A stretch of 64,000 nucleotides of DNA from Scilla litardierei (taxonomy: Eukaryota > Streptophyta > Magnoliopsida > Asparagales > Asparagaceae): assembly GCA_030789695.1 (NCBI GenBank), contig JAULAV010008660.1, positions 62,001-126,000 on the forward strand, given 5' to 3'. The notes under the pieces were generated by a model that saw only the letters and a program-made list of their open reading frames with translations, did no database searches and was not told the DNA's origin. Made by a program: the position numbers and the translations under genes. Shown piece after piece: positions 32,306-44,851 of this stretch (positions within the stretch are counted from its first letter, which is position 1; every line of letters starts with the position of its first letter).

Positions 32306-33317
32306 ATTTTTGCGGACTGTTTTGAGCTCCAGGCAATTTTCTACATTTTTATTAAAGATAATGATATCTTTATTAAATGACAAGATTTTTGTGGCCTAAT
32401 TTTGTCTTCTCATATTTTTTTAGTTGAAGGTGACGATCACCCGGTTCCAAGTGACATTTTTGCGGATTTTTCTTAGATTGTGGACTTTTTCCCGACATTT
32501 TCTGTAAGATATGAATCTTTTTATTAAATGATATGATTATTTGGCCTAATTTTTTCCTCTATTTTTTTAGTTGAATATGGAGATCTCCCGGTTCCAGGGG
32601 AGATTTGTGCGGATTTTTCTAACCTCTGGGCTATTTTCTACATTTTCTGTATGATATGAATATTTATATTAAATTATATGATTTTATAACCTAATTTTGT
32701 CTTCTCTTATTATTCAGTTGAAGTCGACGATCTCCCAGTTACAACAGACATTTTTACTGATTTTTCTTAGATCGGACCTAGTTCTCTACATTTTCGGGAA
32801 GTTATGGATTTTTTATTAAATGATTAGACTTTTGAACTAATTTTTTCTTCTCTTATTTTATTATTGAAGATGGCGATCTCTCGGTTCCAACCAACTTTTT
32901 TGCAGATTTTTTTGAGCTCCGGGCTATTTTCTATATTTTCACAATGTAATGGATCTTTTTATTTAATTATATGATTTTTATAGCCTAATTTTGGCGTCTC
33001 TTATTTTCAGTTGAAGATGGCGATCTCCCGGTTCTAACGGAAATTTTTGCGTATTTTTCGAGCTCGATGCTATTTTCCACATTTTTATGGAAGATATAGA
33101 CCTTTTTATTAAATAATATGATTTTATAGCCAAAGTTTGTCTTTACTTATTTTTTTCAGTTAAAGATGGCGATCTCCCGGTTCCAATGACATTTTTGCAG
33201 AATTCCTAAGATTGAGACTATTTTCTACATTTTCTGGAAGATATAGATCTTTTTATGAAATGATATGATTTTTGGCCTCTCTTTTTAAGATGAAGATGGC
33301 GATCTCCCGCTTCCACC
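32306..33317 (+). repeat. Satellite block, forward
   Basis: About 7 monomers, ending in CTTCCACC at the solo LTR. 32306-33240 is a diverged copy (roughly 90% by eye) of 22598-23527, on the other side of the mosaic. Confidence 0.93.
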
Positions 33318-33860
33318 TGTAACGGCCGCTTTTCGACCGTTAGTATTTTCAACGCGTACGACTCTTCCGTGTGCGTATTTATTTTTGCCTCTTTTTGGAT
33401 TCGGACTATGCGATGTGATATGTCGTTGTGACCTTATGGAATAGTAGTTATTTGTGGGATTTTTAGTGAATGTCATTTCACGGGTTGTTCTCCCACAAAT
33501 CAAGTTTGATTGTAGAGACGTCGTAGCTTTAGACTTAGTCGCCGGACCTTTTTATTTTTAGTTCATTTTTTGTAGACCAAACATGCAATTGACCACTGTA
33601 CCACTGAGACTCTCCTCATCACGGTCGTCCCGATATTTTTTTCATAATATTCAGACACCCCTAGCCCAACCAAATCACTAATCAAACTCAAGTCCAATTA
33701 GCCTTAATCAACATTCAAATTCAAATCCTTAATCAGATCTTAAGAAATCCATGCGTATCATGAGATGGGATTCTGGGTCTAGCCTCACCCAACTTTTCGC
33801 CACTTTGCACACCCCCTCACTCACCCTCTCTCCTAGTCATCACCCAACTTATACCCCCTT

Positions 33861-33874
33861 TTATATGCATATAG
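33861..33874 (+). promoter_or_regulatory. Candidate TATA region of solo LTR
   Basis: TTATATGCATATAG, followed by a C-rich, AUG-poor leader-like sequence. It supports plus-strand transcription of this LTR. Confidence 0.45.
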
Positions 33875-35525
33875 AAACTTTATCTCTTTAAAATCAAAAC
33901 CAAATCCTTACCCTAGCCCTCACACAAGAACCCAACACCAGGCCGCCACTTCTCCTTCATTTTGCGCAGATTCTCCTCGCCGCCGGCGGCCACCACCGAC
34001 CTCCCCAACTTCGGAAACTCCTCCTCCTCCTTCCCCTCTCCTCCCTCTTTCCTCTACCCTCTAACTCCCTCAAAACACCTCTCAAACACAACACAAACCC
34101 AGTTTTGGACAGATTTGTCCACAGCCGGAAGAAGTTTCCGGCCACCTCAGGCCACCGTCGGAAACCACCTTACCACCATCGGACTCCCCTCAAACCCCCT
34201 ATCATCTGCAACTCCCCTCCCTCTCTTCTCTCTTCTCTCCCTCCTCGAAAACCCTTGAAACTCAGCCCTAGCGGCTATTTTTTGACAGCTTGCGTACCAC
34301 TACTTCAAACCCGGTGCCCAGCCATCTCCAACCACTTCTGGCAACCACTCCACCACCATTAGATCCCTTTGAACCCCTTTATCTACTGCAAGTCTCCTTT
34401 GACTCCTCTGGTTACCGCTTTTCCGCTGCGATGCACAACAATGACCATTATGCAAATCTGTCCTCTTCGTCTTCTCATGACTGCCCACCATCGTGCGCAT
34501 CCGCCATCAGCCACCCACCAGGTCGAGCAACCCCCAATCGACCTCCTTCAATCCTCGACAGCCTCCTTTGCTCCTAGGAGTTTGCACGCATCGTCGAACT
34601 CACGTGTTTTCCCCCGACGTTACCGCCGTCGTGTAGATCCGTTGCGCTACTCGCAACAGGAGAGAGATTGGCGCTTGGTCGCTGTTCGTGCCTCCACCTC
34701 GCTGTCTAGAAGTATCTCGCTGTGCTACCCGTGGCCGAGACGCTGCTGATAACGCAGATCCATCACCGTTCAGACCCGACATCCGCTCTTAGATCAAACG
34801 CCGAAAAGGTTAGCCCTCTAACGCGTAGTAAGAACCCACACCATAGCGAATCGAAAACCTAATAAAAAAATCGTCAACAATAATTAAATTTAATTTTTGC
34901 TCCTTTAAAATGTTGCTAAATCTTAGACATCGACGAAGGAATCAACGAAGGACTTGAATATCTGTGCACATAGGATACATCGTCGATTAGGCTGAACCAA
35001 AACAAAAACGTGACTTTGACAGCTAGGATAGCCCCGTTGAACCTATAAATAAACTCTTATAGGAATGATAAAAAATGCATACTGACATCGCTGTTGACTC
35101 TTTCAGACGGACCCTCGCCGACGTGCCGCTTCGTCGAGACGCTCCGAACAGACGACCCACTCACCACCGCAGGCAAGTGTGCCCCCTTGTGCAGTTTTGG
35201 CCACGTTTAGGCCTTTGACAACCTTAAACTGTTAAAATACAAACAAGAGAACCCGACATGAAATGATAGCGTCTTGGACACCCCACGACAGCTAGACTTG
35301 ACGACGAAGTTTTGGCACAACAACAACTGACACCCTAGGTTTTTATCTGTGTGTACGTGCTTATGGACACCCTAGAATAAAAGCTCAACTCAATTCTCTC
35401 TTAACTTGTCATGTCATGTCATTCGTGTTTGAATCATGTAAAACAACCTTGCTTTCACCTAGCAGCGTGAGCGGTCCTCGTACAATCCAGTATTGTCTTG
35501 TTATGAGCACTTGGGGGTGGAGGTA

Positions 35526-35790
35526 GGTTGAGCGTTCTCTCGGCTTGGAGGGTTTGGCCACCCACAAACTGAAAGGTGTGAATCTCTATTGTCACCCTCA
35601 GGCTTGTCTTGTCTCGAGTCGTGTATTAGGTTGAGCATTCCTTCGGTACAGACTGAAAGGCGTGAACCTTAGTGACACACTTCTTGTCTTGTCTTGTCAT
35701 GTGTACTTGGGTTGAGCGTTCCCTCGGTACAGACCGAAAGGCGTGAACCTTCGTGACACTCGTTTTACTTCTTGTCTTGTCCCGTCTAGT
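35526..35790 (+). repeat. GGTTGAGCGTTCC repeat in solo LTR
   Basis: Copies of GGTTGAGC[A/G]TTC, TCGGTACAGACCGAAAGGCG and TGAACCTT start near 35526, 35629 and 35710. The last two are 81 bp apart. Confidence 0.8.
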
Positions 35791-36294
35791 CCAGTCTTGT
35801 AGCCGGTAGCACATGCCACGACTTCTGCTTGTACAGTTTACTTTTAGTGTTGTCTTACTTTTGCTCTTGTCTAGATAGGTCATGATGTTGTATCATTAAA
35901 ATGTAAAGAACCAGTAAAATGTTGTCTTTAAATATTATTATATACCTTGCTGTGGAGTCGTCTCACCTTTACTTGCAGACTTCGCCTTGTGTACAACCAC
36001 TTTCTCTTGGTGTTTGTATATCGGGTATCGAGCCAGAGCTAGTTGACCAGGAGCTGGTGCCAGAGGACGTGGCGCAGGAGTTTGTTGCTGACTAGGAGTA
36101 CAATCTTGACGAGGACCAGACCTATAGGTTTCTCACCATTGCTGATTTAGAGATTTACAGCTTTCTAGTTCGGGTGCGTAGCACCGTTTACTTTTCTTCC
36201 TAGGTTGGGTGCTTGCATAATTAGTTTACTTTTTCTGTAGTTGTAGCCATGCTGGGTATTCTTTTTAGACTTGTACTTCTGAATATTTCATATT

Positions 36295-36300
36295 AATAAA
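36295..36300 (+). terminator. Polyadenylation signal of solo LTR
   Basis: AATAAA within TTCATATTAATAAAATGAAT. It fits the R region near the 3' part of a plus-strand LTR. Confidence 0.5.
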
Positions 36301-36474
36301 ATGAATGCATCTTTCTTATCTGTACTTTTGTTGTTTCGAAATTTTAATCTGCAAGGACCTGTTTATCTCTGGAGTACCTCACAGACGCTTATTGGGTCTG
36401 AGTTTCACATCTCCGACCCATGCAGACCTTCGTCACGTTCTCGCTCCCTTCGTTTTGGGAAGCGGGGCGTGACA

Positions 36475-39400
36475 CCAACGGACATTTGTCCAGATTTTTT
36501 GAGCTACAGGCTATTTTCTACATTTTCTATATGATATGAATATTTATATTAAATGATATGGTTTTTATAACCTAAATTTGTATTCACTTACTTTTCAGTT
36601 GAAGATGGCGATCTACCGGTTACAAGCGAAATTTTTGCGGATTTTTCTGAGCTCGGGGCTATTTTTCTACATTTTCGAAAAGTTATGGATCTTTTTATTA
36701 AATGAAATGATTTTTTGGCCTAATTTTGTCTTCTATTATTGTTCAGTTGAAGATGGTGATCTTCCGGTCCTACGGACATTTTGCATATTATTTTGATATT
36801 GGAACTATATTCTAAATTTTGAGAAGATATGAACCTTTTTTATTAAATGATATGATTTTTGGCCTAATTTTGTCTTCTTTTATTTTTAAGTTGAAGATGA
36901 CCATGTCCCTGTTCCAACGGCCATTTTTGTAGATTGGTATAAGCTCGGTGATATTTTTACATTTTATGAAAGACAAGTATCTTTTTATTAAATGATATGA
37001 TTTTTGTTGCCCACATTTGTCTTCTCTTATTTTATCAGTTGAAGATGGTGATCTACTTGTTCCAACGAACATTTTTATGGATTTTTCTAAGCTTAGGGCA
37101 ATTTTCTACATTTTCAGGAAAATATGGATATTTTATTAAATGATATGATTTTGACTTAATTTTATCTTCAATATTTTTTCAGTTGAAGATTTCGATCTTT
37201 CGGTTCCAATTTACATTTGCGCGGATTTTTCTAGCTGCAGGCTATTTCCTACAGTTTTATATCCTAATTTTGTCTTCTCTTATTTTTTTTCAGTTGAAAA
37301 CGGCGATCTCCTGGTTCCAACGAACATTTTTGCGTAGTTTTCTGAGCCCGGGGCTATTTTTCTACATTTTCGGGAATTTATGTATCTTTTTATTAAATGA
37401 TATGATTTTTTGGCCTAAATTTATCTTCTCTTATTTTTCATGTGAAGATTGCAATCTCTCGATTCCAACTGACATTTTTGTGCATTAATCTCACATTGGG
37501 CTTTATCTAATTTTCTGAAGGTATTGATCTTTTTATTTAATGATATGATTATTGCCCTAATTTTGCCCTCTCTTTTTTTAAGTTGAAGATGGCGATCTCC
37601 AGGTTTCAACTGATATTTTTGCGGATTTTTCTGAGCTCGGTGCTATTTTCTACATTTTTGGTAGATATGTATCTTTTTATTAAGTGAGATGATTTTTATA
37701 GCCTTCGTTTTTCTTTCCTTATTTTTTCAGTTGAAAATGGAGATCTACTAGTTCCAACAGACATTTTTGCGGACTTTTCCCAATTTTGTACAAAATTTCT
37801 ACATTTTCTATATTATATCTCTATTTTTATTAAATGATATGATTTTTTGGCCTATATTGTCTTCTCTCTTTTTAGTTTAAAATGTCAATCTCCCGGTTCC
37901 AACGAACAATTGTATGGATTTCTCAGAGCTCCGTGCTATTTTCTATATTTTATGAAAGATATGGATCTTTTTATTAAATGATATGATTTTTTGGCCTAAT
38001 TTTGTTTTCCCTTTTTTTAGTTGAAGATGGCGATCTCCCGGTTCCAACGGACATTTTTACGGATTTTACTGAGCTCTGAGCTATTTTCTACATTTTTTGA
38101 AAGATATGATTATTTTTATTAAATGATCTGATTTTTATAGCCGAAGTTTATCTTCTCGTATTTTTCAGTTGAAGATGGCGATCTCCCAGTGACAACGGAC
38201 ATTTTTGTGGATTTTTCTGAGCTCGGCACAATTTTCTACCGACAGTTGAAGATATGAATCTTTTTATTAAATGATATGATTTTTATAACTTAAGTTTGTC
38301 TTCTCTTATTTTTCAGTTGAAGATGGCGATCTCCTAGTCCTAACTGACATTTTTGGGGAATTTTCTGACCTCGAGCCTATTTTCAACATTTTCTGGAAGA
38401 TATAGATATTTTTATTAAATCAAATGATTTTTGGGCCTAATTTTGTTTTCTATTATTTTTCATATGAAGATGGCGATCTCCCGTTCCAATTAACGTTTTT
38501 GCAGATTTTGTTGTGCTCCCGGCTATTTTCTACATTTTCTGTACGAAATGGATGTTTATATTAAATGATATGATTTTTATTTCCTAATTTTGTCTGCTCA
38601 TATTTGTTAGTTTAAGATGGCGATCTCCCGGTTCCAACGAACATTTTTGCTTATTTTTTTGAGTTATTTTCTACATTATATGGAAGATATAGAACTTTTT
38701 ATTAAATGATATAATTTTTATAGCCGACGTTTGTCTTCTCTTATTTTTTCAGTTGAAAATAGCAATCTCCCGGTTCCAACGGTCATTTTTGTAGATTTTC
38801 TTAGCTTGATGCTATTTTTCTACATTTTCTGGAAGATATGTATCTTGTTATGAAATGATATGATTTTTTGGCCTAGATTTGTGTTCTATTTTTTATGTTG
38901 AAGATGGCGATCTCCCAGTTCCAACAGACATTTGTGCGGATTTTTTTGAGCTCCTGCCTATTTTATACATTTTCTGTATGATTTGAATCTTTATATTAAA
39001 TGAGATTATTTTCATAACCTAATTTTTTTCTTCTCTTACTTTTCAGTTAAAGATAGCGATCTCCTGGTTCCAAGAGACATTTTTCTGGATTTTTCTGAAC
39101 TCGGGTCTATTTTTCTATATTTTCGGTAATTTATGGATCTTTTTATTAAATGCTATGATTTTTTGGCCTAATTTTGTCTTCTCTTATTTTTCAGTTGAAG
39201 ATGGCGATCACTCGTTTCCAACGGACATTTTTGCGTATTATTCTGACCTGAATGCTATTTTCTAAATTTTTTGGAATATATGGATCTTTTATTAAATAAT
39301 ATGATTTTTGGCCTAATTTTGTCTTCTCTTATTTTTCAGTTGAAGATGGTGATCTCCCCGTTCCAACAAACATTTTTGCAGATTTTTATGAGCTCGGTGC

Positions 39401-39701
39401 TAATTTCTAAATTTTATGAAAGATAAGGATCTTTTTACTAAATGATATGATTTTATAACCTACATTTGTCTTCTCTTTTTTTCTGTTGAAGCTGGCGATC
39501 TGCCCATTCCAACCGATATTTTTGCGGATTTTTCTTAGCTTGGGGCTTTTTTCTACATTTTGTGGAAGATATCGATATTTTTATTAAATGATATGATTTT
39601 TGGCCTAATTTCATCTTCTCTTTTTTCAGTTGAAGTTGGCGATCTCCTGGTTCTAATTTACATTTGTGCAGATTTTTTAAGCTCTGGTCTATTTTCTACA
39701 T
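36475..39701 (+). repeat. Satellite block with clear higher-order order
   Basis: About 22 monomers. Variants A (GTATGATATGAATATTTATA), B (CGGGAAGTTATGGATC-like), C (ATTATTCTGACC...CTAAATTTTC), D (CTCGGTGCTATTTTCTAC...TATGGAAGAT) and E (CGTTTGTC...CTTAGCTTGGGG) occur in sequence at about 36520-37090, 37240-37785 and 38950-39535. Confidence 0.93.
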
Positions 39702-40858
39702 CTATTATACATTTGACAACCTTTTTTGAATTCTAGGGCTGACTAGGACAAGATAAAGAATGGATGAGATTTCATCTTGGTAAATCAATGGATTAGATTG
39801 GATTTTGTGAAAATTTTAGTGGGTAAACTTAAATTTGGGGGGGAAGTGTCTAGGGAACCAAAACTTCGAAATTAAAATTGTACTGGGAAAGAGTGTGGAA
39901 ATTAAATTTTGGGGGAAAAGTGTCTTGGAAACCAAAACTTTAAAATTAAAAGTGTTTTGGAAAAGATTGTGGAGAAATCTGATCCATCAAATTAGACAAA
40001 GGAAAAAACTAGCATAAAAATTTTTATGTTAATACCGTCACCAAAAAATAATCTGAGGTAGGTTGTTTCGCGCCGAAGGCACACGTGCATTTTTTAACGC
40101 TAATTTGTTGTTCCATGCCAAAGGGTCCGCGTCAAAAAACGGTGCCCGCGCAATTTTTTTACGCTAATTTGTTGTTCTGTGCCAAAGGTGCCCGTGTCGA
40201 ATTTGTTGTTCCGTACCAAATGCGCTCCCGCGTTGTTCTGCACCGAATTTGTTCTTCTGCTAAATTTCTTACGCTAATTTGTTATTCCGTGTAGAAGGCA
40301 CTTACGCTGAATTCGTTGTTCCGCGCCGAAGGTGCTTGCACGTTATTCCATGCAAAAGGCACCCGAGTCAAATTTGTTGTTCTGCGTCGAAGGCGCTCGT
40401 GCATTGTGCTGTGCCGAAGGGGCCTGCGTCGAATTTGTTGTTCCGCACCGAAGATGCTCGTGCGTTATTCCGCGTCGAAGGTACCCACGTCGAATTTGTT
40501 GTTCTGCACCGAAAGCGCTCGTGCGTTGTTCTGCGTTGAAGGCACCCGCGCCGAATTTTTTGTTCCGGATGGAAGGCGCGTGCGTTGTTCCACGTCGAAA
40601 GCGCCCGTATCGAATTTTTTGTTTCACGCCGAATTTTTTGTTTCACACTGAAAGCGCCCGCGCCGTATTTCTTGTTCCACGTCGAAGGCGCCCATGCCGA
40701 AGATGCCCGTGTCGAAGGTGCCCGTGCTGCTAAATTTTTTTACGCTAATGTGTTGTTCTTTTAAATTTTGGTTGTAGAAGTAATTTTTTGGTGAACAAAG
40801 ATTTCGCGGGGGAAATCTTAAATGAACCATGCCTGCAGGTACGGGTTATGACTTGATT
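39702..40858. other. Unclassified 1.16-kb insert
   Basis: Non-satellite DNA that starts and ends inside satellite monomers. The left 350 bp is AT-rich with two copies of an [A/T]CCAAAACTT[C/T][G/A]AAATTAAAA phrase about 75 bp apart. The centre is a GC-rich minisatellite. No terminal inverted repeats, target duplication or known domain were found. Confidence 0.6.
40064..40735. repeat. ~61-bp minisatellite with ~31-bp half units
   Basis: The phrase AATTTGTTGTTC[C/T]GC recurs near 40310, 40372, 40433 and 40494, 61-62 bp apart, with GCCGAAGGCGC[C/T]CG[C/T]G between. Half units also appear alone (~31-33 bp). It is open in several frames on both strands, the expected result when a repeat lacks stop codons. 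Confidence 0.88.
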
Positions 40859-43800
40859 TATATAAGATATGGCTTTATATTAAATGATATTATTTTATAG
40901 CCTAATTTTATCTTCTCCTATTTTTCAGTTGAAGACGATCTCCTGATTCTAACGAACATTTTTGCAGATTTTTCTGTGTTAGGGGCTATTTTTACATTTT
41001 CGGGAAGTTATGGATCTTTTTATTAAATGATATGATTTTTTGGCCTAATTTTGTATTCTCATATCTTTTTATTGAAGATGGCGATCTCAGGTTCCAACAG
41101 ACATTTTTGCAGATTATTCGGACCTCGGTGCTATTTTCTAAATTTTCTGGTAGATATGGATCTTTTTAGTAAAAGATTTGATTTTTGGCCTAATTTTTCC
41201 ATCTCTTATTTTTCATTTGAAGATGGCGATCTTCCTGTTCCAACTGATATTTTTGAGGTCGGTGCTATTTTCTATATTTTATGTAAGATATGTATCTTTT
41301 TATTCAATGAGATGATTTTTATAACATACGTTTTGCTTCCCTTATTTTTTCAGTTGAAGATGGCGATCTACCGGTTCCAATGGATATTTTTGCAGACTTT
41401 TCTTAACTTGGGACTTTTTTTCTAAATTTTCTGCAAGATATGGATCTTTTTATTAAATTATATGATTTTTGGTCTAATTTTGTCTTCTCTTTTTTAGTAG
41501 ACGTTGACGATCTCCCGGTTTTAATGGACATTTTTAGGGATTTTCAGAGCTCCGGGCTATTTTCTACATTTGATGAAAGATATGCATCTTTTTAGTAAAG
41601 GATATGATTTTTGGACTAATTTTGTCTTCTCTTTTTTCGGTTGAAGATGTAGATCTCCTGGTTCCAACATGCATTTTTGCGGATTTTTCCGAGTTTCGAG
41701 CTATTTTCTACTTTTTACGGTAGATATGGCTCTTTTTATTAAATGATATGATTTTTGTAGCCTAAGTTTGTATTGTCTTATTTTTAGTTGAAGATGGCGA
41801 TCTTCGGTTATAATGGACATTTTTGCAGATTTTTATGAGCTCGGGGTTATTTTCTATATTTTATGAAAGATATGGATATTTTTATTAAATGATATGATTT
41901 TTATAGCCTAATTTTTGTCTTCTCTTATTTTTCAGTCGAAACTGGCGATCTCCTGGTTCCAACAGACATTTTTGCGGATTTTTCTGAGCTCAGCGCTATT
42001 TTATACAGTTAATTGAAGATAAGGATCTTTTTATTAAATGATCATTTTATAGCCTAAGTTTGTCTTCTCTTATTTTTTTTAGTTGAAAATGGTGATCTCC
42101 CTGTTCCAACGGACATTTTTGCATATTTTTCTTACCTCAAGCCTATTTTCTACATTTTCTGGAAGATATAGATCTTTTTATTAAATAATATAATTTTTGG
42201 GCCTAATTTTGTTTTCTCTTATTTTCAGACGAAGATGACGATCTCCCAGTTCCAACGATTTGCGGATTTTTCTTAGATCTGAGCTATTTTCTACATTTTC
42301 GAAAAGTTATGAATCTTTTTATTAAATGATAAGATTTTTATTGCCTAATTTTGCCATTCTCTTATTTTTTTTAGTTGAAAATCGCGATCTCCTGGTTCCA
42401 ATGGACATTTTTATGTATTTTTTTGAGTTCGGTGCTTTTTTCTACATTTTATGGAAGATATATAACCTTTTATTAAATAATAAGATTTTTATATCCTTCG
42501 TTGGTCTTCTCTTATTTTTTTTGTTGAAGATGATGATCTCCCGGTTCCAACGGACATTTTTGCAGATTTTTCATAGCTTGAGACTATTTTTCTACATTTT
42601 CTGGAAGATAAGAATCTTTTATGACATGATATGATTTTTTGGTCTAATTTTGTCATCTCTTTTTTTAATTTGAAGATGGATCTCCCGGTTCTAATGGACA
42701 TTTGTGCGGATTTTTTCGAGCTCGTGGCTGTTTTCTACAGTTTTTGTATGATATGAATATTTGTATTAAATGATATGATTTTTATAACCTAATTTGGTCC
42801 TCTCTTATTTTTCAGTGGAAGATGGCAATCTCCAGGTTCCAAATGGATTTTTGCGGATTTTTCTGAGCTCGGGGCTATTTTTCTACATTTTCCCAAAATT
42901 AGGATCTTTTTATTAAATAATATGATTTTTGGTCTAATTTTGTCTTCGCTTATTTTTCAGTTGAATATGTCGATCCCCCAGTTCCAATGGACATTTTTGC
43001 GTATTATTCTGACCTCGGGATTATTTTCTAAATTTTCTAGAATATATGGATATTTTTATTAAATGATATGATTTTTGACCTAATTTTGTTTTCTCTTATT
43101 TTTTCATTTGAAGATGGCGATCTCCGGGTTCCAACAGATATTTTTGCGAATTTTTCTAAGATCATGTCTATTTCTACAGTTAATTGAAGATATGGATCTT
43201 TTTATTAAATGATATGATTTTTATAGGCTAAGTTTGTCTACTCTTATTTTTCAGTTGAAGATGGCGATCTTCCGGTTCCAACAGACATTTTTGCTGATTT
43301 TTCTGACCTCGAGCCTATTTTCTACAATTTTTTGAAAGATTTGGATCTTTTTATTAAATAATATGATTTTAGGCCTAATTTTTGGGGCTATTTTCTACAT
43401 TTTATTGAAGACATGGATCTTTTTATTAAATGATATGATTTTTGTAGCCTAATGTTGTCTTCTCTTATTTTTCAGTTGAAGATGACGATCTCCCGGTTCC
43501 AATGGATATTTTTGCAGATTTTTCTGAGCTACGGGCTATGTTCCACATTTTTTGGAAGATATGGATCGTTTTATTAAATGATATGATTTTTTGGGTCTAA
43601 TTTTGCTTTCTCTTATTTTCTTATTGAAGCATGAGATCTTCCGGTTCCAACAAATATTTGTGCAGATATTTCCGAGCTCGGAACTATTTTCTAAATTTTT
43701 TGCAAGATATGCATCTTTTTAAATGATATGATTTTTTGGCCTAATTTTTCCTTCTCTAATTTTTTTGGTTGAAGATGGCGATCTCCCGGTTTCAACGAAC

Positions 43801-44056
43801 ATTTTTTTGGATTTTACTGAGCTCCGTGCTATTGTCCACATTTTCTGGAAGATATGGATTGTTTTATTAAAAGATATGATTTTGGCCTAATAATGTCTTC
43901 TCTTTTTTCGTTTGAATTTGACGATCTCCCGGTTCCAATCGACATTTTTGCGTATTTTTCTTAATTTGGTGCTATTAAATTTTCTACATTTTCTGAAAGA
44001 TGTGGATGTTTATATTTAATGATATGATTTTATGGCCTAATTTTGTCTTCTCTTAT
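40859..44056 (+). repeat. Satellite block, forward
   Basis: About 22 monomers. A-E order is visible at 40860-41405; E recurs at about 42575, then A and B. Ends at the CTTAT target of the second Tat-like element. Confidence 0.93.
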
Positions 44057-44833
44057 TGTTAAACCCATGGGCCGCCACTGAAGAGGCTCACTCGACTGAC
44101 ACCAAAGCCCCCACGAGGTCCACAAAGGAAGCTGGAAACTGACCCAGTCAAAGCCCACATGTCATTTGCCCATTGAATCTCCGTCGCCCAAACGTGCGAT
44201 TGATAATGGGCTCATAAATAGAGGAGGCGTGGACAACGATTATCCGTATTAAGAGGGGGAGGATCATGGCACCATATTGGTGATAATTAACCTCCCAACG
44301 TCATTGAAGAGACCACCGAAGTCTATAAATTCAGAAAGGACAAACAGAAGAGGGGTGGTATGAGAAAACCTAACACGCTTTATTATTCTTCTTCCATATA
44401 CTTTATATTTCTTCCTCCATACACTTGAGGAGACTGACTCAAGACGAACCTCTGCGGATCGATCTTGACAGCCCCAAGCCTTTCCTTAAGTTTCTGTCAA
44501 ACTTAAGCATTGGAGGAGATTTGGGTTGGGACCCAGATTTGACCCCCATTGATGTTTCTTTGTGGTGTAGGAAGCTCGTGATTCGACCCAACAGGAGAGT
44601 CGATCTACCGTTCTTTTCAATTATTAATCGAGGTTCGATTTAACCCATGGGTCAAACGATCGTCGCATTCAACAGAAGGGTCGATCATACATCCATGTTA
44701 TGCTCTCGTCCCACCTATCATCGACCCTGGTTCTTCAATCCAAGGGTCCCACTCCACCAGCTGACGAGGTTCAACCTCTATTGAGGAGTCTGCGTCAGCA
44801 CAAATGCTGTTGACGCCAATTTTGGCTTTAACA
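44057..44833 (+). repeat. 5' LTR of old Tat-like element
   Basis: 777 bp. Candidate TATA box TATAAAT at 44324-44330 is kept in the partner near 52346. It contains AACAGGAGAGTCGATCTACCG and CATTCAACAGAAGGGTCGAT, both shared with the 3' LTR with small changes. Confidence 0.88.
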
Positions 44834-44851
44834 GTTAGCACAGTCTGTGGG
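44834..44851 (+). other. Decayed primer-binding site
   Basis: GTTAGCACAGTCTGTGGGAA aligns with TGGCGCCGTCTGTGGGAA of the young element: the CTGTGGGAA tail is kept and the GGCGCC core has decayed. Confidence 0.65.

Larger units (their letters stand above)
33318..36474 (+). mobile_element. Solo LTR, 3157 bp, Del/Tekay-like gypsy
   Basis: Begins TGTAACGGCCGC and ends GGGGCGTGACA. The flanks CCACC (33313-33317) and CCAAC (36475-36479) fit a 5-bp target duplication with one change, inside the satellite phrase TTCCAACGGACATTT. TGTAAC... and ...CGTGACA ends and a very long LTR are typical of Del/Tekay chromoviruses as I know them. A TTATATGCATATAG box at 33861 precedes a C-rich leader-like stretch (33900-34750). 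A polyadenylation signal AATAAA lies at 36295-36300. No internal coding region remains, so it probably arose by LTR-LTR recombination. Frames in the C-rich part are compositional. Confidence 0.8.

Noticed and set aside
33962..34749. Ser/Pro-rich plus-strand frames in the solo LTR
   Set aside because: They overlap in several frames in a C-rich leader-like region without domains. Low-complexity composition explains them.
40279..40733. Cys/Arg/Ala-rich frames on both strands of the minisatellite
   Set aside because: Frames on both strands are open because the unit has no stops; no consistent start or homologue.
39702..40858. Helitron or MITE
   Set aside because: No TC start with CTRR end and hairpin, and no terminal inverted repeats or duplication.
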